From: Oscillospiraceae bacterium
GTDB lineage: Bacteria > Bacillota > Clostridia > Oscillospirales > Oscillospiraceae
Length of the DNA stretch: 64,000 nt
Assembly: GCA_017550645.1 (NCBI GenBank)
Contig: JAFZOI010000032.1
Coordinates: forward strand, 1 to 64,000
Reading direction: 5' to 3'
A program made the translations under genes and the position numbers. The notes beneath the pieces were generated by a model. The model made no database searches and had not been told where the DNA came from. It saw nothing but the letters and a program-made list of their open reading frames with translations. Below are positions 1 to 7,848 of this stretch, in pieces. The stretch's first letter is position 1; every line of letters begins with the position of its first letter.

Positions 1-56
1 CTTTTTGCGTGCAAAGCAGTTTTGAGCGAGCGATCTTTCGTTCAGGCGAAAATGAA

Positions 57-93
57 GACCCCGGGAATGCTTGACTGCATTTCCGGGGTCTTT
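57..93 (+). terminator. Intrinsic terminator at the left edge
   Basis: A long inverted repeat (GACCCCGG-AATGC on the left arm, GCATT-CCGGGGTC on the right arm, positions 57-90) is followed by TTT. It probably ends transcription of a gene lying before the window, because no coding region is visible in the first 255 bases. Confidence 0.75.
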
Positions 94-170
94 CCTTGAA
101 GCATGGGCGGAAAAGGGCCGCTCAAAACCTGTCGTCTCCTTATGTGAGAGCGCCCAAGGGCAAATCGCGG

Positions 171-199
171 TTGCCAACGCGCGCGCGGGGGCGTATAAT
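171..199 (+). promoter_or_regulatory. Sigma-A promoter for the flavoprotein operon
   Basis: TTGCCA (171-176), a 17-bp spacer and TATAAT (194-199) form a near-consensus housekeeping promoter. It ends about 56 bases before the first flavoprotein start, so the three-gene redox operon has its own promoter. No operator-like palindrome is obvious in the spacer. Confidence 0.75.
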
Positions 200-255
200 C
201 GAAGCATGAAGCTTTGCAGGCGAGAGCCTGACTCCAAACGAAAAGGAGAGATATC

Positions 256-1818
256 ATGGAACCCAAGCCCTATTCCCGCCTTTCCCCGAAGCGCGGGTGG
301 TCGTGGGAGACGCCTCCCGAGAAGATCCCCGAGGAAAAGATCGCCGAGACGATAGAGCGCGACGTCATCGTCGTCGGCGGAGGCATAAGCGGCCTCGCCG
401 CGAGCGCGAGACTCGGCCAGAAGGGACTGAGCGTCATCACGCTCGACAAGTGCGCCGCTCCGGGCGGTCACGGCTGGCAGATAGCCGCCCTCGATTCCCC
501 GGTCATGCGCCAATACGGCAAGAAGATCGACAAGTACGAGTTCGTGCGCCGCTGGCTCGACGTCAGCGGCAACCAGCCCAACGAGGACATGCTCTGGCTC
601 TTCGTCAACAACAGCCCCAAGGTCATCGACTGGCTGCTCGAGACGATAGGCGAGGACGTCGACAAGCAGATATACTCCGCGCCCTTCCGCGGCCCCGTCT
701 TCGGAGAGTATCAGGGCTCGCACCATCTGCTCAAGAAGGCGGACTCGGAGTTTAAGAGCAAGGGCGGCGGCCCGCTGCTGCTCGAGGTCTTCGAGAAGGA
801 TATCTTCAAGCACGGCAACGAGGTCAGGCGCAACGTCAAGGCGCACTACCTCGAGAAAAACGACGAGGGCCGCGTCACGGGCGTCATCACCTCCGATCAG
901 GAGGGCGTTTACAGGCGCTATAACGGCACGCGCGCCGTCGTCCTCGCGACCGGCGACATCGGCGGCGACATGGAGATGCTCGAGAGGTTCTGCCCCATAG
1001 CGAAGACCCGCGCCATCGACGTTTTCTGGCCGGAGACCTCAAACTACGGCGACGGACACCGCATGGCCTACTGGGCGGGCGCCGCCTTCGACGACGCGCC
1101 GTGGGCCCCCGTCATGCACAACCACCCCTACGGGCGCTTCGATTCATTCTATCTGCACGTCAACAGCCGCGGCAAGCGCTTCATGAACGAGGATACCTGG
1201 ATGCAGGCCAAGTCCACCCGCATCGTCATGCAGCCCGAGCCGAGCTGGGCCTTCGCCGTCTTCGACGCGAAGTGGCTCGACGAGTTCGGCGAGAGGTTCG
1301 ACCTCATCGGCGGGCAGGGCGCGATGCCGCTCGCCATGGCCGTCAACGACGTCAAGTGGGACCCGAACTGCGGCCTCGCGCAGGAGGTGCAGGGCTACAT
1401 AGACGCCGGCAAGGCCTACGTCGCGGACACCCTCGAGGAGCTCGCCGCGAAGATGGACGTCCCGTTCGAGACGTTCAAGAAGACCGTCGACCGCTATAAC
1501 GAGCTCTGCGCGCTCGGCGACGACCCCGACTTCGGCAAGAGGCCGGAGCTTCTGACGACCATCGTCAAGCCCCCGTTTTACGCCATCAAGATGGGCGCGT
1601 CCCTGCTCGACGTCATGGGCGGCTGCCTGACGGATAAAAATCTCAACATCGTCGACGCGGACTACAAGCCCATCCCCGGGCTCTACGCCATAGGCAACTG
1701 CTGCGGCGGCATGTACGGCGTCGACTATCCGCTGCTCCTCAACGGCAACAGCTACGGGCGCGCGTTCAGCTACTCGCTCGCGCTGGGCCGCATACTCAGC
1801 GGAAAAGACGACGAATAA
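256..1818 (+). CDS. FAD-dependent oxidoreductase (fumarate reductase/KstD-like flavoprotein)
   Basis: 520 residues, started at the ATG behind an AAGGAG ribosome site. A Rossmann FAD motif (VVGGGISGLA, residues about 39-48) and a C-terminal FAD_binding_2 signature (GLYAIGNCCGGMYGVDYP, about residues 475-495) place it in the fumarate reductase/3-ketosteroid dehydrogenase superfamily. Such enzymes transfer hydride to or from C-C double bonds. No signal peptide, heme-binding motif or covalent-FMN domain is seen, so it should be cytoplasmic. It is the first gene of an operon with a second flavoprotein 12 bp downstream and an Old Yellow Enzyme homologue. The substrate cannot be told from sequence. 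Confidence 0.88.
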   Translation: MEPKPYSRLSPKRGWSWETPPEKIPEEKIAETIERDVIVVGGGISGLAASARLGQKGLSVITLDKCAAPGGHGWQIAALDSPVMRQYGKKIDKYEFVRRWLDVSGNQPNEDMLWLFVNNSPKVIDWLLETIGEDVDKQIYSAPFRGPVFGEYQGSHHLLKKADSEFKSKGGGPLLLEVFEKDIFKHGNEVRRNVKAHYLEKNDEGRVTGVITSDQEGVYRRYNGTRAVVLATGDIGGDMEMLERFCPIAKTRAIDVFWPETSNYGDGHRMAYWAGAAFDDAPWAPVMHNHPYGRFDSFYLHVNSRGKRFMNEDTWMQAKSTRIVMQPEPSWAFAVFDAKWLDEFGERFDLIGGQGAMPLAMAVNDVKWDPNCGLAQEVQGYIDAGKAYVADTLEELAAKMDVPFETFKKTVDRYNELCALGDDPDFGKRPELLTTIVKPPFYAIKMGASLLDVMGGCLTDKNLNIVDADYKPIPGLYAIGNCCGGMYGVDYPLLLNGNSYGRAFSYSLALGRILSGKDDE

Positions 1819-1830
1819 GGAGGCGCGAAG

Positions 1831-3297
1831 ATGAAATTCTCATATTCCTACCGTTCCGAACCCAGAGGCGGCTCATGGGAGAAGGGCCCCGAGCTCAAGC
1901 CCGAGCCGCTTGAAGTCATAGAGGCCGACGTCGTCGTTGTCGGCGCGGGCGCGGCGGGCCTGACCGTCGCGGCGCGCTGCGCGCAGCTCGGCCTGAGCGT
2001 CGCCGTCGCGGAAAAGCGCGCCGCGCGCGTCCCCCACGGCAACTACATTGGCGTCGTGCCCGAGGGCGTCGACAAAAAGATATTCGCCAAGCGCTGGCTC
2101 CGCGCGACCGGCAGCCGCATCGACGAGGTCCTGCTCTGGAAGTTCATCGACCGCTCCGCCGCCGCGCTCGACTGGCTCGTCGGCCTCTCCGAGGGCCACG
2201 CCACCGCCGTCCTTTGCGAAAACAGGCTCATAAACCCGGATATCGGCGCTTTCCCCGGCGACTACTACCTGCTCCCGAAGGGCGACAAATACGCCTCCCA
2301 GGGCGGCGAGCTGCTCTGCGAGATACTTGAAGACGCGCTGACCCGCCTCGGCGGGAGGATATATTCCCCCGTGACCGCCGACTACCTTGAAAAGGACGAG
2401 TCCGGCCGCGTCGTGAGCTTCATCGCGACCGCCGCCGGCGGCGAGACCTGCCGCTTCATGGGCAGGAAGGCCGTCGTTCTGGCCGCCGGCGACTGCGGCG
2501 GCGACGAGGAGATGCTCGACCTACTCAGCCCCGTCTCCCTCAAGGCGGGCAAGAACCTCTCGCTCAATACCGGCGACGGCCAGAAGATGGCCTATTGGGC
2601 CGGAGCCGAGCTCGACGGGCTCTACTGGGCGCCGAACTTCGGCTGCGAGGCCTACGGCCCCTATACGTTCTTCTTCACCGCCGTCAACAAGGACGGCAGG
2701 CGCTTTTCCAACGAGGACACCTCCGAGGTCGCGCGCGCCCGCCACTGCATGAACCAGCGCGGCGGCGACTGCGCCTATACCATCTGCGACGACAAGTGGT
2801 TCGAGGAGCTCGAGGCGGCGCGCGGCGTCGCGGGAGGCCCCGCGATCATGCCCGAGCGGGGGCTTACGAAGGCCGAGATAGAGACGATGTTCGGCGAGAA
2901 CATGTTCAAGGCCGAGACGCTCGCCGGCCTCGCCATGAAGATAGGCGTCCCCGCCGACGAGCTGGAGGCGACCGCCGCCCGCGTCAACGAGCTCGCCGCC
3001 AAGGGCGAGGACGTCGACTACGGCAAGCGCCCGGAGCTTCTCACGACCATAGAGAAGGCGCCGTTTTACGCCTTCAAGTGGGGCCCGACGCTCCGCTGCA
3101 CCTACGGCGGCGCAGTCGTGGACGAGGATATGAAGGTCAACGATCCCGACGACAGGCCCATCCCCGGGCTCTACGCCGTCGGCGCGAATATGGGCGGCTT
3201 CTTCGCCGTGACGTATCCCTCCGCGCTCGCGGGCTCCGGCTTCGGCAGCGCGCTGACCTTAGGCATCGAGGCCGCCGAGGCCATTGCGAAGGAATAA
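1831..3297 (+). CDS. FAD-dependent oxidoreductase, paralogue of the preceding gene
   Basis: 488 residues with an AGGAGG ribosome site. The FAD dinucleotide-binding motif is GAGAAGL (residues about 38-44) and the closing FAD motif is GLYAVGANMGG near residue 450. It shares the N-terminal SWE-P signature and the KRPELLTTI(x)KPPFYA-type substrate-domain block with the upstream gene, so the two are diverged duplicates and may form a heterodimer or act on related substrates. No export signal is present. The enzyme class is firm; the reaction is unknown. Confidence 0.86.
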   Translation: MKFSYSYRSEPRGGSWEKGPELKPEPLEVIEADVVVVGAGAAGLTVAARCAQLGLSVAVAEKRAARVPHGNYIGVVPEGVDKKIFAKRWLRATGSRIDEVLLWKFIDRSAAALDWLVGLSEGHATAVLCENRLINPDIGAFPGDYYLLPKGDKYASQGGELLCEILEDALTRLGGRIYSPVTADYLEKDESGRVVSFIATAAGGETCRFMGRKAVVLAAGDCGGDEEMLDLLSPVSLKAGKNLSLNTGDGQKMAYWAGAELDGLYWAPNFGCEAYGPYTFFFTAVNKDGRRFSNEDTSEVARARHCMNQRGGDCAYTICDDKWFEELEAARGVAGGPAIMPERGLTKAEIETMFGENMFKAETLAGLAMKIGVPADELEATAARVNELAAKGEDVDYGKRPELLTTIEKAPFYAFKWGPTLRCTYGGAVVDEDMKVNDPDDRPIPGLYAVGANMGGFFAVTYPSALAGSGFGSALTLGIEAAEAIAKE

Positions 3298-3301
3298 GGC
3301 C

Positions 3302-5278
3302 ATGACGAAATATCCCCACGTATTTTCGCCGATAGAGATTCGCGGCGTGCTCTTCAAAAACAGGCTCGAGCAGGCCCCTCCGGGCGCGCTCAACGGCGCG
3401 GACGAGCAGGGCTTTTCCACGGACAAGATCGTCCGCTCGTTCAAGCAGTTCGCGCGCGGCGGCATCGCCATCTGCACCGTCGGAAACTGCTCCATCGACC
3501 ATAACGAGGCCTGCGACGAGCCGCAGCAGCTCGTTTTGAGCGACCCCGCGTGCGTATTGAAGCTCAAGCCCTTTGCCCGGATGTGCGAGGCTTTCGGCTG
3601 CCACGGCTCGCTCGAGCTGACGCACCCCGGCATGTTCTGCCTCTACGACATGAGCGGCCACCCCTCCTACAGCGCCTCGAGCTTCGTATACACCGCCGAG
3701 GAGGTCAAGGCGCGCGCGGCCGGGCGCGAGCCCGTCCCGACGATAGAGATGAGCAAGGAGCACATCCGCGCGACGATAGACAAGTTCGCGCGAGCCGCGC
3801 TCTTCTGCAAGCAGGCCGGGATGAAGATGTGCATGATCCACGGCGCGCACGGAAATCTCCCCGCGCAGTTTTTCTCCACGAGGTATAACCACCGCACGGA
3901 CGAATACGGCGGCAGCCTGGAAAACAGGGCGCGCTTCGCCCTCGAGCTGCTCGACGCCGTCCGCGCCGCGGTCGGGGAGAAGTTCGTCATCGAGTACCGC
4001 ATCAGCGCGGAGGAATTCCACCCGCTCGGCACGCACTTCGACGAGACGCTCAAGTTCATCGAGCTCATCAAGGACAAGGTGGACATCCTCCACGTCTCCG
4101 CGGGGCTGCACGACGTTCTCGGCGAAAACCACTACATGCGCTACCTCTACCAGAACTACACCATGGAGCAGGCCTATAACGTCCACTTCGCGGCGGATAT
4201 CAAGAAGGCCTTCCCCGACCTCATAGTCTCGACCGTCGGCTCGATAAAGGACGTCGCCATGGCGGAGGAGATACTCGCCGCCGGAAAGGCCGACTTCGTC
4301 GCCATGATGCGGCCGCTCCACGCCGACTTCGAGATGGCCCGCAAGTACGCCGAGGGCCGCGAATGGGAGCATACGCCCTGCCTGCGCTGCGCCTGCGGCA
4401 ACTCGCGCTCGCGCGACAATATGTGCGCCGTCAACCCCATGTGGGGCAAGTACGAGGAGTATCCCGACGGAGTGCTCCCGCCGTCGCCCGTTAAGCGCAA
4501 GGTCGCCGTCATAGGCGCGGGGCCCGCCGGCATCGAGGCCGTCAAGTGGCTCGTCCAGCGCGGGCACGACGTCACGCTCTATGAAAAGGAGAGCGTCGTC
4601 GGCGGCACCGTCCGCAAGGCCGTGTCCGCGCCCTTCAAGACCGACCTGCGCGACTACCTCGCCTATATGGAGGAGTACGTAAAGCATGTCGGCGCGCGCG
4701 TCCTGCTCGGCACGGAGGTGACGCCCGAGCTCCTTGAGGCCGAGGGGTACGACGCGGTGTACGCCGCCGTCGGGGCCGATCCCGTCGAGCTCCGCGTCCC
4801 CGGCGCGGAGAGGGCCGTCTGGGCCCCCGACGCGGAAAACGGCGAGACCGAATGCGGCGAGCGCGTCGTCATCATCGGCGCGTCCAGCGTCGGCACCGAG
4901 GCCTCCATAAATCTCGCCATGCGCGGGAAAAAGGTCGTCGTCATCGACTCCGCCCCGCAGGTCAGCCTCATGGCGACCGGCGCGCAGGGCGACCTCCTGC
5001 GCCTGACTGAGCAGTACGGCATAGAGCGCAGGCTCGGCCTCCGCGTCGTCGAGATAACGGCGGACGCCGTCGTCGTCGAGAATGCGGACGGCGAGCGGGA
5101 GAGCATCCCGGCCGACACCGTCCTCACAGCCGTCGGCATGAAGCCGCGGCGCGCCGAGGCGCTCAAGTTCATGCACTGCTGCCCGGAGACCAACTTCTTC
5201 ATGATAGGCGACTGCGCCGACCCCGCGGACATACGCGAGGCCACGCGCACGGCCTTCAACGCGGCAAGACATCTGTAA
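3302..5278 (+). CDS. NADH:flavin oxidoreductase / 2,4-dienoyl-CoA reductase family protein (OYE-like)
   Basis: About 658 residues. The N-terminal Old Yellow Enzyme TIM barrel carries the HGAHG and YGGSLENR signatures. A cysteine cluster near residues 359-375 reads CLRCAC followed nine residues later by C, and would hold a [4Fe-4S] cluster. Two Rossmann motifs follow (VIGAGPAG near 400, IIGASSVG near 522) for FAD and NAD(P)H. This is the layout of 2,4-dienoyl-CoA reductase, trimethylamine dehydrogenase and BaiCD/BaiH. The ATG at 3302 is preferred over an in-frame TTG at 3284 because AAGGA lies about 9 bp upstream. It overlaps no neighbour and closes the operon. Confidence 0.88.
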   Translation: MTKYPHVFSPIEIRGVLFKNRLEQAPPGALNGADEQGFSTDKIVRSFKQFARGGIAICTVGNCSIDHNEACDEPQQLVLSDPACVLKLKPFARMCEAFGCHGSLELTHPGMFCLYDMSGHPSYSASSFVYTAEEVKARAAGREPVPTIEMSKEHIRATIDKFARAALFCKQAGMKMCMIHGAHGNLPAQFFSTRYNHRTDEYGGSLENRARFALELLDAVRAAVGEKFVIEYRISAEEFHPLGTHFDETLKFIELIKDKVDILHVSAGLHDVLGENHYMRYLYQNYTMEQAYNVHFAADIKKAFPDLIVSTVGSIKDVAMAEEILAAGKADFVAMMRPLHADFEMARKYAEGREWEHTPCLRCACGNSRSRDNMCAVNPMWGKYEEYPDGVLPPSPVKRKVAVIGAGPAGIEAVKWLVQRGHDVTLYEKESVVGGTVRKAVSAPFKTDLRDYLAYMEEYVKHVGARVLLGTEVTPELLEAEGYDAVYAAVGADPVELRVPGAERAVWAPDAENGETECGERVVIIGASSVGTEASINLAMRGKKVVVIDSAPQVSLMATGAQGDLLRLTEQYGIERRLGLRVVEITADAVVVENADGERESIPADTVLTAVGMKPRRAEALKFMHCCPETNFFMIGDCADPADIREATRTAFNAARHL

Positions 5279-5332
5279 ACAGGGAGGCGGCCGGCGCAGA
5301 TCGCCCGCGCCGGCCGCAATACGTTTTTGAGC

Positions 5333-5463
5333 CTTCCCCCCGGCGGGGGAAGGTGGGTGAGCGAAGCGAACCCGGATGAGGGGCAAAACGCGACATGCGG
5401 CGATGCCCCTCATCAGTCACGGCTACGCCGCGACAGCTTCCCCCCGGCGGGGGGAAGCCTTTG
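5333..5463. repeat. Interspersed palindromic repeat, copy 1
   Basis: Two C-rich/G-rich hairpins (CTTCCCCC-CGG-CGGGGGAAG type) flank a core with GATGAGGGG and CCCCTCATCAGTC. The 25 bases at 5352-5376 recur exactly at 53550-53574, and the CCCCTCATC and CTTCCCC modules recur at 6893, 7311 and 7849. It carries no credible gene. The function is unknown; it looks like a mobile or MITE-like intergenic repeat family. Confidence 0.75.
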
Positions 5464-5528
5464 GGAAAGGGGAACAAAGCCCGTGCGGGAGACGTCTTAT
5501 CCTTAATAGGGAAAAAGGAGGGGGTATC

Positions 5529-6197
5529 ATGCCCTTGAATAAGCTTTTGAAGATCGCGGGAGCGGCCGCGCTCGTCTGCGCGGTCCTGCTCGGGCTCGCT
5601 GCTTGCGCGCCGAAGGCCGAGCCGCAGCCTGCCGTGCCCGATGAAACGTCTTTGCCCGAAGTCGAGGTGACTCCCGAGCCCTCGTCCGAGCCCGCGGAGG
5701 AGAACTTCGAGTACGTTCCCTTCGTCGCCTACGTCGGCTGGACGGATTTCATGAACGTCCTGCCCTCCTGCGACAACGGGACGATCATCAACGAGACGAT
5801 CATGCTCAGCTCCGTGCGGCATCTGCCCGTCTTCTGCGTCGGGAGCGCCGCCGAGCTCGAGGAGCTCAAGGCGTCGCTCGGGGAGTTTTTGCAGTTCGAC
5901 TTCGGATACGACGAGGCGCCGTCCTTCAATGATATTACGGAGCATTGCGACGACGCTTTCTTTGCGGAGAAGTCGCTCGTCTTCGCGTGGGTCGAGTCCG
6001 GCAGCGGCTCCTATCGCTTCGGCCTGACGGGCGTCGAGCGCGGGGACGGGGTGTTCCGCATCTACGCGGACAAGATAAACGACCCGGAGGTCGGCACGGA
6101 CGACATGGCGGGCTGGTTCGTCGGGGTCGAGGTCCCGAAGGCGGCGCTCGAGGGCTGCGCGGAGCTCGACGCGCTGTACGGCGGGCCGATGGAATGA
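5529..6197 (+). CDS. Putative lipoprotein of unknown function
   Basis: 222 residues from the ATG preceded by AAAAAGGAGGGGG. A lipoprotein signal peptide is clear: KLLK, then a hydrophobic stretch, then the lipobox LAAC with cysteine near residue 23. A proline/glutamate-rich linker (PEVEVTPEPSSEP) follows before the folded domain, so it should be anchored to the outer face of the membrane. I recognise no catalytic motif or family in the domain. It is monocistronic, with a repeat element upstream and a strong terminator downstream. Confidence 0.72.
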   Translation: MPLNKLLKIAGAAALVCAVLLGLAACAPKAEPQPAVPDETSLPEVEVTPEPSSEPAEENFEYVPFVAYVGWTDFMNVLPSCDNGTIINETIMLSSVRHLPVFCVGSAAELEELKASLGEFLQFDFGYDEAPSFNDITEHCDDAFFAEKSLVFAWVESGSGSYRFGLTGVERGDGVFRIYADKINDPEVGTDDMAGWFVGVEVPKAALEGCAELDALYGGPME

Positions 6198-6209
6198 AAA
6201 CGATATGAC

Positions 6210-6247
6210 AAGACCGGCGCGGGATATTCCCGTGCCGGTCTTTTTTT
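6210..6247 (+). terminator. Intrinsic terminator after the lipoprotein gene
   Basis: AAGACCGGCGCGGGA, loop TAT, TCCCGTGCCGGTCTT, then a run of seven or more T. One G-T pair aside, the stem is complete. Confidence 0.9.
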
Positions 6248-6272
6248 GCGTTTATATGGGCATGGCACTCTC

Positions 6273-6346
6273 GGGGTGCGCGTAGGGAGCGACGCCCACG
6301 TCGCTCCGAGACAACGCGGCGGGGCGAGGGCGCCCCGCCCTACGCG
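6273..6346. repeat. Second palindromic repeat family, copy 1 (tandem hairpins)
   Basis: Two adjacent hairpins: GGAGCGACG/CGTCGCTCC (6285-6307) and GGCGGGGCG-AGGG-CGCCCCGCC (6318-6340), each next to a GCGCGTAGGG or CCCTACGCGC block. The same modules recur at 7254-7295 and 53746-53768. No gene is present; the hairpins may also end transcription of the minus-strand zinc-ribbon gene. Confidence 0.65.
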
Positions 6347-6362
6347 CTCTTTCTAAGTGCGC

Positions 6363-6824
6363 TCAGAACTTATGTCCGCATTTAGCGCAGAAGTTCGCGT
6401 CGGCTTTCGCCTGCGCGCCGCACTGCGGGCAGTACTTGACGCCCGCCTGCACCCCCGCCGGAGCGGCCGCCTGAGGGGCGGGCGCGGCCTGCGGCGCGGC
6501 GCCGATGCTGCGGTCTATAAAGGAGAGGATGGCTGTGACGTTGTTGCGGTTCTTGCCGTAGTCTATTATCTGGGTCGGCATACCGCACTCGGAGAGGACG
6601 TGCAGGCCCGTCGCCGCGCCCTGCGGCGTGACGGTGATCGTGATCTTCTCGCCGTAGGAGCGGAAGCTCATCCCGTGGATGAAGCGGAACCACACGCCCG
6701 TCGGCGTGGGGTTTTCCGAGGTCAGGCTGATGTTGAGTCCGGCGTTCGGGATATTGCGGACGGCGGCGACGATGCTGTCGGCGGAGACGTTGTATACGCG
6801 GCTTTCTTCGGCTTTGGCGCCCAT
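6363..6824 (-). CDS. Zinc-ribbon protein of unknown function
   Basis: 153 residues from the ATG behind GGAGGT; a longer upstream frame is rejected because it runs through the repeat element. Residues 1-95 form an unrecognised alpha/beta domain. An alanine/proline linker (about 100-120) follows, then a C-terminal zinc ribbon CPQCG...CAKCG. The linker-plus-ribbon design is common in small Firmicutes cytosolic proteins. It is not similar in its folded domain to the other zinc-ribbon protein near 40.4-40.8 kb, whose ribbon is N-terminal. Confidence 0.75.
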   Translation of the reverse strand: MGAKAEESRVYNVSADSIVAAVRNIPNAGLNISLTSENPTPTGVWFRFIHGMSFRSYGEKITITVTPQGAATGLHVLSECGMPTQIIDYGKNRNNVTAILSFIDRSIGAAPQAAPAPQAAAPAGVQAGVKYCPQCGAQAKADANFCAKCGHKF

Positions 6825-6892
6825 GGCGGTACCTCCGTGTGTTTTTTCTTTATCATAACGCGAAGCGGCGCGGGACGCAAGAGGGGATGAAT

Positions 6893-6975
6893 GCCCCTCA
6901 TCCGTCGCCTGCGGCGCCACCTTCCCCCCGAAGGGGGAAGGCTTTGGCAGGAGGCTCCCCTTACGCAGGGGAGGC
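6893..6975. repeat. Interspersed palindromic repeat, copy 2
   Basis: Contains GCCCCTCATCCGTC, a CGCCTGCGGCG hairpin, and CTTCCCCCCGAAGGGGGAAG followed by CTCCCCTTACGCAGGGGAG. These are the same modules as the repeat near 5.4 kb. It lies between the zinc-ribbon gene and the SOS-like promoter. Confidence 0.7.
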
Positions 6976-7044
6976 GAAGTCTAAAGTGACGGTTTTTTCG
7001 GGAAAACCGCGCAAAGGCAGGCGGGGAGCGGGTTTGCGGCGCGA

Positions 7045-7073
7045 TTGACTTATTCGAACAAATGTGCTAATAT
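7045..7073 (+). promoter_or_regulatory. Promoter with a near-consensus Gram-positive SOS (LexA) box in its spacer
   Basis: TTGACT (7045-7050), a 17-bp spacer and TAATAT (7068-7073). The spacer holds CGAACAAATGTGCT (7055-7068), which matches 12 of 14 positions of the Bacillus-type LexA box CGAACRNRYGTTYC. That is the position where a repressor would block RNA polymerase. Only about 20-60 bases follow before a terminator hairpin, and no gene starts within that stretch. Confidence 0.6.
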
Positions 7074-7079
7074 GCGGGC

Positions 7080-7134
7080 AGAATGAACGAACAGCCGAGC
7101 GGTCTAACGAAACGGACCGCGCGGCCTTTTTTAT
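7080..7134 (+). ncRNA. Possible ~55-nt leader or small RNA
   Basis: Inferred only from the promoter at 7045-7073 and the terminator ending near 7134. The transcript would be a short 5' tail and one hairpin. No known RNA family is recognised. It may be an attenuated leader rather than a stand-alone RNA. Confidence 0.3.
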
Positions 7135-7136
7135 TG
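7093..7136 (+). terminator. Intrinsic terminator just downstream of the SOS-like promoter
   Basis: CAGCCGAGCGGTC, a loop of about ten bases, GACCGCGCGGCC, then TTTTTTATT. With the promoter at 7045-7073 it would limit the transcript to roughly 50-60 nt, or act as an attenuator for the packaging genes that begin at 7503. Confidence 0.7.
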
Positions 7137-7253
7137 GCATCTCAGATTGCGGGTCAACAGGTTGCGGAAGCTGCCTGCGGGACGCGAAGGTAACGGGAAG
7201 TGCCTCCCCAAGCGTTGACGCGGTGCGGCGGTGGTCAGGCTGCGGCTGCCTGC

Positions 7254-7295
7254 GGGGTGCGGAGCGGCGAGGGCGCCGCTCCCTACGCGCACCCC
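7254..7295. repeat. Second palindromic repeat family, copy 2
   Basis: GGGGTGC...GCACCCC encloses GGAGCGGCG-AGGG-CGCCGCTCC and CCTACGCGC. It is an inverted relative of the module at 6273-6307. Confidence 0.65.
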
Positions 7296-7310
7296 GGAAG
7301 TGCGGCGGTC

Positions 7311-7482
7311 GATCGCCCCTCATTCGTCGCCCGCCTTGCGGGAGAGGACGGAACACCTCATCAGTCAGCCCTTCGGGCTGCCAGCTGTCTCGCTGTGGCT
7401 CGGTCACGCCGCGGCTCTGACATGCCACCGGCATGTCATTCACTACCGCGGCGCCGCTGCGCTACCCTCAAGGGGAAGCCGA
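7311..7482. repeat. Interspersed palindromic repeat, copy 3
   Basis: Starts with GCCCCTCATTCGTCGCCCGC, continues with CACCTCATCAGTCAG and the CCCTTCGGG hairpin, and ends with CCCTCAAGGGGAAGCC. A GACATGCC/GGCATGTC hairpin lies inside. It fills the 190 bases before the small terminase gene; no coding sequence is convincing here. Confidence 0.7.
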
Positions 7483-7502
7483 AAAAAGGAAAGGATGTTT
7501 AT

Positions 7503-7838
7503 ATGCGGAGCGTGGAAGCGGGGATAAGGAGATACTTCAAGGCGAGGGAGGAGCAGAAGGCCCTCTTTTCCGCGGCAGATCTCGCGGCCTTCCTCGGCCT
7601 TTCCATCGAGGAGCTCCGCGCGCTCGCGGACGAGCCCGAGGCGGGGCTTCCCGTGCGGCGCGCGATGACGCGCATAGCCGCCCAGCTCGAGAGCGACCCG
7701 CGCTGGATGGGCTCGAACTCCTCCAAGAGCGTCTTCCTCCTGCGCCAGAAGCTCTACGGCGGCTACTCCGACAAGCCGGAAAAGCCCTCGCGCGTGACGG
7801 TCGAGCTAAGGCTCGCGGGGCTTGAGGACGGGGAATAA
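7503..7838 (+). CDS. Putative phage terminase small subunit
   Basis: 111 residues from the ATG preceded by AAAGGATG; the longer in-frame extension reads through a repeat and is rejected. A helix-turn-helix-like N-terminal half (FSAADLAAFLGLSIEELRAL) is followed by SSKSVFLLRQKLYGGYSDKP. That tail resembles small terminases or packaging adaptors of clostridial phages, which end in a loading segment of this type. It would recognise phage DNA and recruit the large subunit encoded downstream. Family assignment rests partly on position. Confidence 0.68.
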   Translation: MRSVEAGIRRYFKAREEQKALFSAADLAAFLGLSIEELRALADEPEAGLPVRRAMTRIAAQLESDPRWMGSNSSKSVFLLRQKLYGGYSDKPEKPSRVTVELRLAGLEDGE

Positions 7839-7848
7839 GGAAAGTCCC

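Noticed and set aside
3137..5413. A 758-residue minus-strand open frame opposite the Old Yellow Enzyme gene
   Set aside because: It is opposite a gene with clear catalytic motifs, shows no family motif, has low-complexity Arg/Ala/Val-rich composition typical of antisense frames in GC-rich DNA, and spans the repeat element.
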